DNA of 17,182 bases from CAYZAW01 sp964476505 (GTDB taxonomy: Bacteria; Bacillota; Clostridia; Christensenellales; CAG-138): contig CAYZAW010000046.1 of assembly GCA_964476505.1 (NCBI GenBank), positions 1 to 17,182 of the forward strand, in the 5' to 3' direction. Positions 7,648 to 15,741 of this stretch are shown in pieces. Positions within the stretch are counted from its first letter, which is position 1; the number at the start of each line of letters is the position of its first letter. The notes beneath the pieces were generated by a model. The model saw nothing but the letters and a program-made list of their open reading frames with translations, was not told where the DNA came from and did not search any database. Position numbers and translations under genes: made by a program.

Positions 7648-9183
7648 ATGCTATCCAGCGTGCAAAGCTACGGCTTATCCGGCATCGACGGGTTTTCGGT
7701 GCAGATTCAGGTGGATATCACAAACGGGCTTCCCGCCTGCGAGGTGGTTGGCCTGCCGGATGCCGCTGTGCGGGAGTCCAAGGAGCGGGTACGCGCCGCG
7801 GTGCGAAACAGCGGCTTTGCCTACCCCATGTCCCGCATAACGGTGAACCTAGCGCCGGCCGGTATGAAAAAGGAGGGCGCTGTGTACGACCTTCCCATAG
7901 CCATTGGCGTGCTGGCGGCAGGCGGGCAGGTGGAGGCGCAGGCGTTGGAGCAGCTTTGCATCGTTGGCGAGCTGGCGTTAGACGGCAGAGTGTGCCCCAT
8001 CGACGGCGTGCTTCCCATGGTGATAGATGCGTATGCCCACGGCTATAGCGCGGTGGCGGTGCCTGCGGACAACGCAGAGGAGGCCGCATATGTTACGGGC
8101 GTTACCGTTTATCCGGTTCCCACATTACGGGCGCTGGTGGAGCATCTTCGCGGCGTTGCCCCCATATCGCCCCTGAAAAACCTCACTTGGGACGCGGCGC
8201 AGGTACAGCACGGCATGGATTTTTCCGAAATCAAAGGCCAGCAAAGCGCCAAGCGGGCGGCGGAGATCGCAGTTTCCGGCGGGCATAACCTGTTACTTAT
8301 CGGCACACCCGGCTCCGGCAAGACCATGCTGGCAAGAGCCATCCCCTCCATATTGCCGGACTTATCCTTTGAAGAAGCGTTGGAGATCACCAAGCTGCAT
8401 TCCGTGGTGGGCGGTACCCGCAACTGCGGCGGCATTTTGCATACAAGGCCCTTTCGTGCGCCGCATCACAGCGCATCTGTTGCATCTCTTGTGGGCGGCG
8501 GCTCCAAAGCCCAGCCTGGGGAGATCAGCCTTGCGCATTACGGCGTGCTGTTTTTAGACGAGCTGCCGGAATTCAAGAAGGACGTGTTGGAGGCGCTTCG
8601 CCAGCCCTTGGAGGACGGAATCGTTACCATCAGCCGGGCAACGGCAAACGCCACATATCCGGCGGAATTTATGCTGGTTGCAGCCATGAACCCCTGCCCC
8701 TGCGGCAATTACGGCTCCCGCGTCAATCCCTGCCGCTGCACGCCGCATCAAATCAGAAAATATCAAAGCCGCCTGTCTGGGCCGTTATTGGATCGTATTG
8801 ATCTTAATGTAGAAATGACGGAGGTGGGCTACGGGGATATTTCCGCCAAGGCGGGTGGCGAAACCTCGGACAGCATCCGCCAGCGGGTAAACGCTGCCCG
8901 CGCCATTCAGCGCGCCCGGTACGAGGGAGAGGGAATTTATTTCAACGCACAGCTCAACAACCGTATGATCCGTCAATACTGCATGCCGGACGAAGCGGGC
9001 GAGCAGCTTTTGAAAATGGCCTTTACCAGCCTGAACCTCAGCGCCCGGGCGTACAACCGCATATTAAAGGTAGCCCGCACCATTGCGGATATGGATAGAA
9101 GCGAGCGCGTATTGGAGCAGCATGTGGCGGAGGCCATACAATACCGCAGTGTTGACGAACGGTTCATGAGCGTAGAAGTATGA
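7648..9183 (+). CDS. comM: ComM / YifB family Mg-chelatase-like AAA+ ATPase
   Basis: 511 residues. ComM is a hexameric helicase that promotes branch migration during integration of transformed DNA in Gram-negative species; the clostridial YifB members are less studied. The N-terminal Lon-S5-like domain (about 20-145) has VVGLPDAAVRESKERVRAA and PAGMKKEGAVYDLPIA. The ATPase has Walker A GTPGSGKT (219-226), Walker B VLFLDE (300-305) and a DRIDL sensor region (382-386). A Cys cluster (C350, C352, C362, C364 in NPCPCG and CRC) is typical and may bind zinc. GGGGGGAG (7632-7639) precedes the ATG by 8 bases. It overlaps dprA by ATGA, so the pair is co-translated. Confidence 0.95.
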   Translation: MLSSVQSYGLSGIDGFSVQIQVDITNGLPACEVVGLPDAAVRESKERVRAAVRNSGFAYPMSRITVNLAPAGMKKEGAVYDLPIAIGVLAAGGQVEAQALEQLCIVGELALDGRVCPIDGVLPMVIDAYAHGYSAVAVPADNAEEAAYVTGVTVYPVPTLRALVEHLRGVAPISPLKNLTWDAAQVQHGMDFSEIKGQQSAKRAAEIAVSGGHNLLLIGTPGSGKTMLARAIPSILPDLSFEEALEITKLHSVVGGTRNCGGILHTRPFRAPHHSASVASLVGGGSKAQPGEISLAHYGVLFLDELPEFKKDVLEALRQPLEDGIVTISRATANATYPAEFMLVAAMNPCPCGNYGSRVNPCRCTPHQIRKYQSRLSGPLLDRIDLNVEMTEVGYGDISAKAGGETSDSIRQRVNAARAIQRARYEGEGIYFNAQLNNRMIRQYCMPDEAGEQLLKMAFTSLNLSARAYNRILKVARTIADMDRSERVLEQHVAEAIQYRSVDERFMSVEV

Positions 9184-10280
9184 TGACGAGGGAAGAACAA
9201 CTGTATCTGTGGCTCAATCAGGTCACAGGGCATCACGCACCGCTGTTCCGGAAGATCATTGCGCCCTTTTCCAGCTTGGAGGAAGCATTTGCGCTGGCAA
9301 AGGAAAAGCGGACGGGGGCATTTTTGCATGTAAAGGAAGAGTATCGGGAGCGGCTGTTCCGCTTGGCCTCGGAGGAGGTAATAGAAAAAACGCAGGAGCG
9401 GCTGATAAAATCCAACATCCAAGCGGTTACGCTGGTAAGCGAGGGGTACCCCACGTTATTAAAGGAGATCGCCGTTGCCCCTACGGTGCTGTATGTAAAG
9501 GGTACGCTTCAAAGCGACCTAAGCTTGCCTATCGCCTTGGTTGGCAAGCGCAAATGCTCCGCCTACGGAGCGCGTGTAGCCAAAGAGCTGGCGGCAAGCT
9601 TGGCACAGCGGGGCGCGACTGTTGTTTCCGGCATGGCTATGGGGGTAGACACCATGGCGGCGGAGGGCGCGTTAAGCGTTGACGGCAGCGCTTGCCCAAC
9701 CGTTGCGGTGCTGGGAAGCGGCGTAGACGTGGTATACCCGGCGGAAAACGCCCGACTGTACGATAAAATCATAGAACGCGGCGCGGTGATATCGGAGTTT
9801 TTGCCGGGCACAAAGCCCAATCGCGGTAACTTTCCCATCCGCAACCGGGTCATCAGCGGCCTGTCACGCGGGGTCATTATAGTAGAAGCGGGCAAACGCA
9901 GCGGTACCTCCATCACGGCGGGGTACGCGCTGGAGCAGGGGCGGGACGTTTTTGCCGTGCCGGGGCGTATTACCGACGCTGCAAGCGAAGGCCCCAACGG
10001 CATGATCGCCCGGGGCGAGGCGCAATTGATACTGTCCTACGAGGATGTGCTTCTGGAATACGGCATTAAAACCGATGCAAAACCTGCGCCAACGGTGGAT
10101 TACAGTGGCTTAACGCCTGTGCAGCAGGCGATCATCGCGGCGCTGCAAACGGGCGAAAAAAGCGTGGATGATTTGTGCGAAATGCTGGCGCTGCCTGCCT
10201 CGCAGGTAAATTCAGCCTTGACATCCTTGCAGTTTTCAGGAATAATGAAGCAGTTGCCGGGGCGGGTATACGCACTATAA
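9180..10280 (+). CDS. dprA: DprA (Smf), DNA-processing protein
   Basis: 366 residues. DprA protects incoming single-stranded DNA and loads RecA on it. The Rossmann-like core starts at VGKRKCSAYG (121-130) and includes VVSGMAMGVDTMA (148-160), LGSGVDVVYPAEN (178-190), SEFLPGT (205-211), FPIRNRVISGLSRG (218-231), VVEAG-type VEAGKRSGTS (235-244) and FAVPGR (258-263). A C-terminal winged-helix domain follows (about 308-366). The usual G-T/S-R motif is G-K-R here with Cys where Pro is common. The ATG at 9180 overlaps the comM stop; ATG at 9183 is an equally possible start. The last codons contain a promoter for topA. Confidence 0.95.
   Translation: MMTREEQLYLWLNQVTGHHAPLFRKIIAPFSSLEEAFALAKEKRTGAFLHVKEEYRERLFRLASEEVIEKTQERLIKSNIQAVTLVSEGYPTLLKEIAVAPTVLYVKGTLQSDLSLPIALVGKRKCSAYGARVAKELAASLAQRGATVVSGMAMGVDTMAAEGALSVDGSACPTVAVLGSGVDVVYPAENARLYDKIIERGAVISEFLPGTKPNRGNFPIRNRVISGLSRGVIIVEAGKRSGTSITAGYALEQGRDVFAVPGRITDAASEGPNGMIARGEAQLILSYEDVLLEYGIKTDAKPAPTVDYSGLTPVQQAIIAALQTGEKSVDDLCEMLALPASQVNSALTSLQFSGIMKQLPGRVYAL
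10218..10246 (+). promoter_or_regulatory. Near-consensus promoter inside the end of dprA, reading into topA
   Basis: A perfect TTGACA (10218-10223), exactly 17 bases, then AATAAT (10241-10246), a 5/6 match to the -10. The predicted start near 10253 leaves a leader of about 48 bases to the topA ATG at 10301. This is the best -35 I found in the window. Confidence 0.75.
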
Positions 10281-10300
10281 CCCCGGATGAAGGAGTAACA

Positions 10301-12403
10301 ATGGCAGATACTTTAGTTATCGTGGAGTCTCCGGCAAAGGCGAAAACGATCGCAAAGTTTTTAGGCAGCAAATACAAGGTCGTTGCATCCAACGGCCATG
10401 TTCGCGATCTTCCTAAAAGCCAGCTGGGCGTGGATGTGGAACACGGCTTTGAGCCCAAATACATCACCCTTCGTGGCCGGGGAGACGTACTGGATAAAAT
10501 CCGCCGGGAGGCGAAAAACGTTAAAAAAGTGTATCTCGCAACCGACCCTGATCGCGAGGGCGAGGCCATTTCGTGGCATCTGGCGCATGTTCTGAAGATC
10601 GACGGAAGCTCCAAGTGCCGCATCGTGTTCAATGAGATCACCGCCACGGCGGTCAAGAACTCCATCAAAAACGTGCGCGGGATCGACATGAACTTGGTAG
10701 ACGCGCAGCAGACCCGCCGTATTTTAGACCGCTTGGTGGGGTATAAAATCAGCCCCGTGCTTTGGGCAAAGGTGCGTAAGGGCTTGTCCGCAGGCCGTGT
10801 GCAGTCCGTTGCCACCCGCATCATCTGCGACAGGGAGCGCGAGGTACAGGCATTCGTTCCCGAGGAGTATTGGACGATCACCGCCCATGTAACGGAAAAG
10901 AAGAGCCGCAAGACCTTCGCGGCAAAATTCTACGGCATCGACGGTAAAAAAACAGATATCCATACGGAAGCGGAAACAAACGGCATATTAAAAAAGCTGG
11001 AGCAAGCGGCGTATACGGTGGAGAACGTAAAGCTGGGGCAGCGTACTCGGCACGCACCCGCACCGTTTACCACCAGCAGCCTGCAACAGGAGGCCTCCCG
11101 CAAGTTAGGGTTTACTACTAAACGCACCATGCTTGTGGCACAACAATTGTACGAGGGCGTGGAGTTATCCGGCCGCGGCGCAACGGGCTTGGTCACCTAT
11201 ATCCGTACGGACTCCGTGCGTATTGCTAAAGAAGCGCAGGAGCAGGCGGCGGCATACGTGCAGGAGCGCTTTGGCGCGCAGTATGTGCCCGCAAAACCCA
11301 ACGTGTATAAAGGCCGCGCCAGCGCGCAGGACGCGCACGAGGCCATTCGCCCCGCGCATGTGGAATATGCGCCTTCGGAAATCAAGCAGTCCTTAACCAC
11401 CGATCAGTTCAAGCTGTATACGTTGATCTATGATCGGTTTTTAGCCAGCCAAATGACGGAAGCGCAGTTCGAGACCATGGCTGTTACCGTAAACGCCAAC
11501 GGCTGCACCTTTAAGGCCAACGGCCTTCGTACCCTGTTCGACGGCTATACGGCGGTGTATACCGAAAGCCGGGATGACGACAGCGAAAAGGACGTTACCC
11601 TTCCTGCTATGGAGGCGGGCGAGGTGCTGCAATTAAAAAAGCTGGAGCATGACCAGCGCTTTACCCAGCCGCCCTCCCGCTATACGGAAGCGTCGCTGGT
11701 ACGAATCTTAGAGGAAAAAGGCATAGGCCGACCCAGCACCTATTCTCCCACCATTTCCACCATCATCGAGCGCGGCTATGTGTACCGGGAGAAAAAACAA
11801 CTGATTCCAACGGAATTGGGCTTTGTGGTCACGCAGATCATGAAGGAAAACTTTGAGAACATCGTGGACGTAGCCTTTACGGCGGATATGGAATCCAAGC
11901 TGGACGGCGTGGAGGACGGCACGACAGACAGCGCCGCTATCCTGACCGACTTTTACGGCCCCTTCATCAAAACCGTTGAGGCAGCCTCGGAGAACATCGA
12001 AAAGGTGGTCATTCCCGACGAGGTGTCTGACATCCCTTGCGAAAAGTGCGGCGCGATGATGGTGTATAAAATGGGGCGCTTTGGCAAATTCTTAGCCTGC
12101 CCCAACTTCCCCAACTGCCGCAACACCAAGCCCATCGTAGAAAAGATCGGCGTGCTGTGCCCGGACTGCGGCGCGGAGATCATCAAGCGCAAGTCCAAGC
12201 GCGGCAAGGTGTTTTACGGCTGCGAGAAGTACCCGGAATGCAAATTCGTATCTTGGGATAGGCCGGTTGCGGGCGCTTGCGAAAAGTGCGGCGCTATGAT
12301 GGTGCAGAAAATGAGCCAGAAGGGCAGCTATGTGGTATGCAGCAACAAGGATTGCGGGCATATCCTGCGCACCAAGAAGGGGAAAGACGAGGATGACGAA
12401 TAA
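10301..12403 (+). CDS. topA: DNA topoisomerase I (type IA)
   Basis: 700 residues; relaxes negatively supercoiled DNA. The start is ATG at 10301, with AAGGAG 5 bases upstream and the standard N-terminus ADTLVIVESPAKAKTI; the frame is open further upstream but those codons belong to the dprA end. The TOPRIM domain has E9 and the acidic triad in TDPDREGE (81-88). The catalytic tyrosine is Y300 in GLVTYIRTDSVR (296-307). GIGRPSTYSPTI (474-485) is typical. Three C-terminal zinc ribbons follow: C580/C583/C600/C606, C620/C623/C641/C647 and C660/C663/C680/C685. The tail is acidic (KGKDEDDE). Its end overlaps trmFO by 11 bases. Confidence 0.98.
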   Translation: MADTLVIVESPAKAKTIAKFLGSKYKVVASNGHVRDLPKSQLGVDVEHGFEPKYITLRGRGDVLDKIRREAKNVKKVYLATDPDREGEAISWHLAHVLKIDGSSKCRIVFNEITATAVKNSIKNVRGIDMNLVDAQQTRRILDRLVGYKISPVLWAKVRKGLSAGRVQSVATRIICDREREVQAFVPEEYWTITAHVTEKKSRKTFAAKFYGIDGKKTDIHTEAETNGILKKLEQAAYTVENVKLGQRTRHAPAPFTTSSLQQEASRKLGFTTKRTMLVAQQLYEGVELSGRGATGLVTYIRTDSVRIAKEAQEQAAAYVQERFGAQYVPAKPNVYKGRASAQDAHEAIRPAHVEYAPSEIKQSLTTDQFKLYTLIYDRFLASQMTEAQFETMAVTVNANGCTFKANGLRTLFDGYTAVYTESRDDDSEKDVTLPAMEAGEVLQLKKLEHDQRFTQPPSRYTEASLVRILEEKGIGRPSTYSPTISTIIERGYVYREKKQLIPTELGFVVTQIMKENFENIVDVAFTADMESKLDGVEDGTTDSAAILTDFYGPFIKTVEAASENIEKVVIPDEVSDIPCEKCGAMMVYKMGRFGKFLACPNFPNCRNTKPIVEKIGVLCPDCGAEIIKRKSKRGKVFYGCEKYPECKFVSWDRPVAGACEKCGAMMVQKMSQKGSYVVCSNKDCGHILRTKKGKDEDDE

Positions 12404-13694
12404 GGCAACGGTGGTAGGCGCGGGCCTTGCGGGTACGGAAGCCGCCTATCAACTGGCAAAGCGCGGAATCGACGTTACGCTTATCGAAATGAAGCCGCAC
12501 AAAAAGACCCCCGCCCATCAAAGCGATGGGTTTGCGGAGTTGGTTTGCTCCAACTCCCTGCGGTCTGACAGATTGACCAATGCCGTAGGGCTCTTAAAAG
12601 AGGAGCTGCGGCATTTTGATTCTCTGGTGCTGCGGGCGGCAGACGCTTGCCGCGTGCCTGCTGGCGGGGCGCTGGCGGTGGATAGAGCCGGGTTTTCCGC
12701 CTATATCACAAACGCCGTAAACAGCGATCCCCATATACAAGTGGAAGCAAAAGAAATCACGGAATTACCGGACGCACCCGCGATCATTGCAACCGGCCCC
12801 TTGACCTCCGGCGGGCTGGCAGCGGCAATCGAGTGCGCCATGGACGGGGAAAGCCTGCACTTTTACGACGCGGCGGCGCCTGTGGTCACGGCGGAATCAT
12901 TGAATATGGATGTGATATTTCGCGCCTCAAGGTATGAACGTGGCAGCGATTATTTGAATTGCCCCATGACGAAGGACGAGTACTTTGCCTTTTACAAGGC
13001 GCTCATCACGGCGGAAACGGCAGAATTGCACAGCTTTGAAACGCCCAAGGTGTTTGAGGGCTGTATGCCTGTGGAGGTGATGGCAAAGCGGGGGGAGCAA
13101 ACGCTGTCCTTCGGCCCGTTAAAGCCCGTTGGCCTGCACGATCCGCGCTATCCCGGCAAGCGGTTCTTTGCGGTGGTGCAGCTTCGGCAGGATGATGCGG
13201 CGGGCACGCTGTATAACATCGTGGGCTTTCAAACCAACTTAAAATTTGGAGAGCAGAAGCGGGTGTTTTCCATGATCCCCGGCTTAGAGCGGGCGGAATT
13301 TGCGCGGTACGGCGTGATGCACCGCAACACGTTTTTGCAGTCACCCGGTATCTTAGACGCGAATTATCAATGGAAGGCAAAGCCCGGCGTGTATTTTGCG
13401 GGGCAGATGACCGGCGTGGAGGGGTATGTGGAATCCGCCGCCAGCGGCTTTGTGGCGGGGGTTGCGCTGGCAAAGCAGCTTCGCGGCATGCCGCCCGTGG
13501 ACTTTACCGCAAAAACGGCAACGGGTGCGCTGGCGCATTATGTGTCTGGGTATGTGGGTGGAGACTTTCAGCCCATGAACGTGACCTACGGCTTGTTCGA
13601 TCCGTTGGATACGCGCATCAAAAAGAAGGAAGAACGGTACTTGAAAATGGCTGACCGCGCACTTCAAATAGCGGACGGGTTAGATATCGAATAA
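12393..13694 (+). CDS. trmFO: TrmFO, folate/FAD-dependent tRNA (m5U54) methyltransferase
   Basis: 433 residues (also called Gid). It methylates U54 of the tRNA T-loop using methylenetetrahydrofolate and FAD, in place of the SAM-dependent TrmA of many Gram-negatives. The FAD-binding motif is VVGAGLAGTEAA (7-18). CSNSLRSD (52-59) holds C52, and C224 lies in FEGCMPVEVMA (221-231); these match the two functional cysteines known from the Bacillus enzyme (C53 and C226). GQMTGVEGYVESAASGFVAG (337-356) is the second flavin motif. The ATG at 12393 overlaps topA by 11 bases, with AAGGGG (12377-12382) 10 bases upstream. In Bacillus a xerC-type recombinase gene follows; here hslV does. Confidence 0.97.
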   Translation: MTNKATVVGAGLAGTEAAYQLAKRGIDVTLIEMKPHKKTPAHQSDGFAELVCSNSLRSDRLTNAVGLLKEELRHFDSLVLRAADACRVPAGGALAVDRAGFSAYITNAVNSDPHIQVEAKEITELPDAPAIIATGPLTSGGLAAAIECAMDGESLHFYDAAAPVVTAESLNMDVIFRASRYERGSDYLNCPMTKDEYFAFYKALITAETAELHSFETPKVFEGCMPVEVMAKRGEQTLSFGPLKPVGLHDPRYPGKRFFAVVQLRQDDAAGTLYNIVGFQTNLKFGEQKRVFSMIPGLERAEFARYGVMHRNTFLQSPGILDANYQWKAKPGVYFAGQMTGVEGYVESAASGFVAGVALAKQLRGMPPVDFTAKTATGALAHYVSGYVGGDFQPMNVTYGLFDPLDTRIKKKEERYLKMADRALQIADGLDIE

Positions 13695-13745
13695 GGTTGC
13701 AACGTGTAAGAATTGCAAACGAACTGTAAAACTGTTGGGCGCACC

Positions 13746-13776
13746 TTGCGTATGCGCACGGCTTTTGTGATACTAT
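13746..13776 (+). promoter_or_regulatory. Probable extended -10 promoter for hslVU
   Basis: TG at 13768-13769, one base, then TACTAT (13771-13776) gives an extended -10. TTGCGT (13746-13751) is a possible -35 at a long 19-base spacing, or at 17 bases to GATACT (13769-13774). Upstream lie two TTGCAA palindromes (13697-13702 and 13713-13718), 16 bases apart centre to centre. Confidence 0.5.
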
Positions 13777-13806
13777 GAGTAAAGCATATTGGCGTGTATG
13801 CGCCGG

Positions 13807-13813
13807 AAAGAGG
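13807..13813 (+). promoter_or_regulatory. Shine-Dalgarno site deciding the GTG start of hslV
   Basis: AAAGAGG lies 8 bases before GTG at 13822 and 14 bases before ATG at 13828. The frame is open back to TTG at 13789, but that start has no site and would give an N-terminal extension not expected in HslV. Confidence 0.65.
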
Positions 13814-13821
13814 CAATACCA

Positions 13822-14355
13822 GTGGAAATGCGAGGCACCACCATCATAGCTGTAAAAAAGGACGGCGTTTGCGCCGTTGCGGGGGACGGTCAGGTAACGC
13901 TTGGGCAAAGCACCATTATGAAGCATACGGCAAAAAAAGTGCGCCGCCTGTACCACAACAAGGTGGTGGTTGGCTTTGCGGGCTCCGTGGCGGATGCGTT
14001 TTCACTATGCGAGCGTTTTGAAGCCAAGTTGGAGCAATACGGCGGCGGGCTTACAAGAGCGGCGGTGTCTTTGGCGCAGGACTGGCGGAGCGATAAAGCC
14101 ATGCGGCAGCTGGAGGCCATGCTCATTGCCGCCAATGCGGAGGAGCTTTTGGTGATCTCCGGCACCGGCGAGGTGATCGATCCGGACGACGGCATTGCCG
14201 CCATCGGCTCGGGCGGTATGTTCGCCATGGCGGCGGCAAAGGCGCTTATGCAAAATACCGCGCTTTCCGCAAAGGAGATCGCGGAAAAAGCGCTTCGTAT
14301 CGCAGGGGAGATCTGCGTATTCACAAACGACCATATCATGGTGGAGGAAGTATAA
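13822..14355 (+). CDS. hslV: HslV (ClpQ), proteolytic subunit of the HslUV protease
   Basis: 177 residues from GTG. HslV forms a double hexamer ring with N-terminal threonine active sites that degrades proteins unfolded by HslU in the cytoplasm. The N-terminus is MEMRG followed by TTIIAVKKDG, so Thr6 would become the catalytic N-terminal residue after removal of five residues. AGDGQVTLGQ and the late AIGSGGMFAMAAAKAL stretch are family signatures. HslV of Bacillus (CodW) uses a serine instead, according to published work; here the residue is threonine. The stop is directly followed by the hslU ATG, and GGAGGAAG at the end of hslV serves hslU. Confidence 0.95.
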   Translation: MEMRGTTIIAVKKDGVCAVAGDGQVTLGQSTIMKHTAKKVRRLYHNKVVVGFAGSVADAFSLCERFEAKLEQYGGGLTRAAVSLAQDWRSDKAMRQLEAMLIAANAEELLVISGTGEVIDPDDGIAAIGSGGMFAMAAAKALMQNTALSAKEIAEKALRIAGEICVFTNDHIMVEEV

Positions 14356-15741
14356 ATGCTGACACCGAAACAAATCGTCGATTCATTGGATAAATTCATC
14401 ATAGGGCAGGATAAAGCCAAGCGGGCGGTCGCCATTGCGCTTCGCAACCGCTACCGCAGAAGCCGCCTCTCCCCGGAGTTTCGGGAGGAGATCACCCCTA
14501 AAAACATCATCATGATGGGCCCTACGGGCGTTGGCAAAACGGAGATCGCAAGGCGTTTAGCCAAGCTGGTGGATGCACCGCTGGTAAAAGTGGAAGCTAC
14601 TAAGTTCACGGAAGTTGGCTATGTAGGCCGCGACGTGGATTCCATGGTGCGCGACCTTGTGGAGGCCTCCATTCGCCTCTGCAAAGAAAAGCATATGCAA
14701 GACGTTCGCCTGATGGCGGAAAGCGCCGCCGAGCAGCGCTTGGTGGACTTACTGGTGCCCCTTCGCAAAAGCGAAACGCAGCCCTCCGTGAACCCGCTGC
14801 AATTCCTCTTGGGTGCAGGCCAGCAAAGCGAGGAGCCCCAAATGAGCGAAAGCGAGAAGCAGGCGCACTTTACCCGCAGGCAGGAAACAGAAGCGCGGCT
14901 CCGTGCCGGGCAGCTGGAGGAGGAGATCGTACAGGTAGAGGTCACGGAATCCAACCCCGGCAGCGACGCGATGATCGCCATGGGAATAGATATCAACATG
15001 AACGATATGCTAGGCGGCATCCTGCCCAAGAAGAAAAAGACCCGCAAGGTGCCGGTTAAGGAAGCCCGGCGCATATTGATACAGGAGGAGTCCGACAAGC
15101 TCATCGATATGGACGAGGTCACAAGAGAGGCCGTGGAAAAGGCCGAGCAGGACGGCATCATATTCATCGATGAGATCGATAAGATCGCCGCAGGCCGGGG
15201 CAACGCCAGCGGGCCGGACGTATCCCGCGAGGGCGTGCAGCGAGACATCTTACCCATCGTGGAGGGCTGCACCGTTACCACCAAGTACGGGCCGGTGAAA
15301 ACGGATTACATGCTGTTTATTGCCGCAGGCGCGTTCCATGTTTCCAAGGTCAGCGACCTCATTCCGGAGCTGCAGGGGCGTTTTCCCATACGGGTTCAGC
15401 TAAATGCGCTGACGGAGGAGGATTACGAACGGATACTCACCCAGCCGGAGCACGCTGTTACCAAGCAGTACGCCGCGCTGTTGGGGGCGGATCATATCGA
15501 TCTGACCTTCGAGGCGGACGCTTTGCACGAAATTGCCCATTACGCCTATATCGCCAACGAGAACACGGAGAACATCGGCGCAAGACGGCTGCATACCATT
15601 ATGGAGACCATGCTGGAGGATATTTCCTTCAACGCGGGCGGGGATCATCCCCGTATTGCCGTAACGGTGGACGGCGCATATGTAAAGGAGCATTTAAAGG
15701 AAACATTTGAGGATGAGGACTTGCACAAATACATCCTGTAA
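14356..15741 (+). CDS. hslU: HslU (ClpY), ATPase subunit of the HslUV protease
   Basis: 461 residues. This AAA+ unfoldase binds substrates and threads them into HslV. Walker A is GPTGVGKT (55-62), the pore loop is GYVGRD (88-93), Walker B is IIFIDEID (268-275), the arginine-bearing LIPELQGRFPIRV lies at 335-347, and sensor 2 is GARRL (408-412). The intermediate (I) domain, about 110-240, is present and charged. The C-terminus is LHKYIL, matching the short tail that inserts into HslV to activate it. The start is adjacent to the hslV stop. The last 29 bases overlap the next gene in another frame. Confidence 0.97.
   Translation: MLTPKQIVDSLDKFIIGQDKAKRAVAIALRNRYRRSRLSPEFREEITPKNIIMMGPTGVGKTEIARRLAKLVDAPLVKVEATKFTEVGYVGRDVDSMVRDLVEASIRLCKEKHMQDVRLMAESAAEQRLVDLLVPLRKSETQPSVNPLQFLLGAGQQSEEPQMSESEKQAHFTRRQETEARLRAGQLEEEIVQVEVTESNPGSDAMIAMGIDINMNDMLGGILPKKKKTRKVPVKEARRILIQEESDKLIDMDEVTREAVEKAEQDGIIFIDEIDKIAAGRGNASGPDVSREGVQRDILPIVEGCTVTTKYGPVKTDYMLFIAAGAFHVSKVSDLIPELQGRFPIRVQLNALTEEDYERILTQPEHAVTKQYAALLGADHIDLTFEADALHEIAHYAYIANENTENIGARRLHTIMETMLEDISFNAGGDHPRIAVTVDGAYVKEHLKETFEDEDLHKYIL

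Noticed and set aside
10175..10300. Upstream extension of the topA frame
   Set aside because: The extension has no ribosome binding site and overlaps the dprA end; ATG 10301 has AAGGAG and gives the standard TopA N-terminus.
10132..10911. Open minus-strand frame of 259 codons opposite dprA and topA
   Set aside because: It is the antisense of two well-defined genes, Ser/Arg/Thr-rich, without a plausible start context.
12330..12392. Upstream extension of the trmFO frame
   Set aside because: It would read through zinc-ribbon codons of topA; TrmFO proteins begin just before the FAD motif, as ATG 12393 gives.
13739..13766. Possible terminator after trmFO (GCGCA with TGCGC)
   Set aside because: Only five base pairs, with no proper T run; it overlaps the proposed -35 region.
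13789..13821. TTG start for hslV
   Set aside because: It has no Shine-Dalgarno, lies too close to the -10 and would add 11 residues before the normal HslV N-terminus.
14619..15284. Open minus-strand frame of 221 codons opposite hslU
   Set aside because: It is Ser-rich antisense of conserved HslU codons, with no family resemblance.
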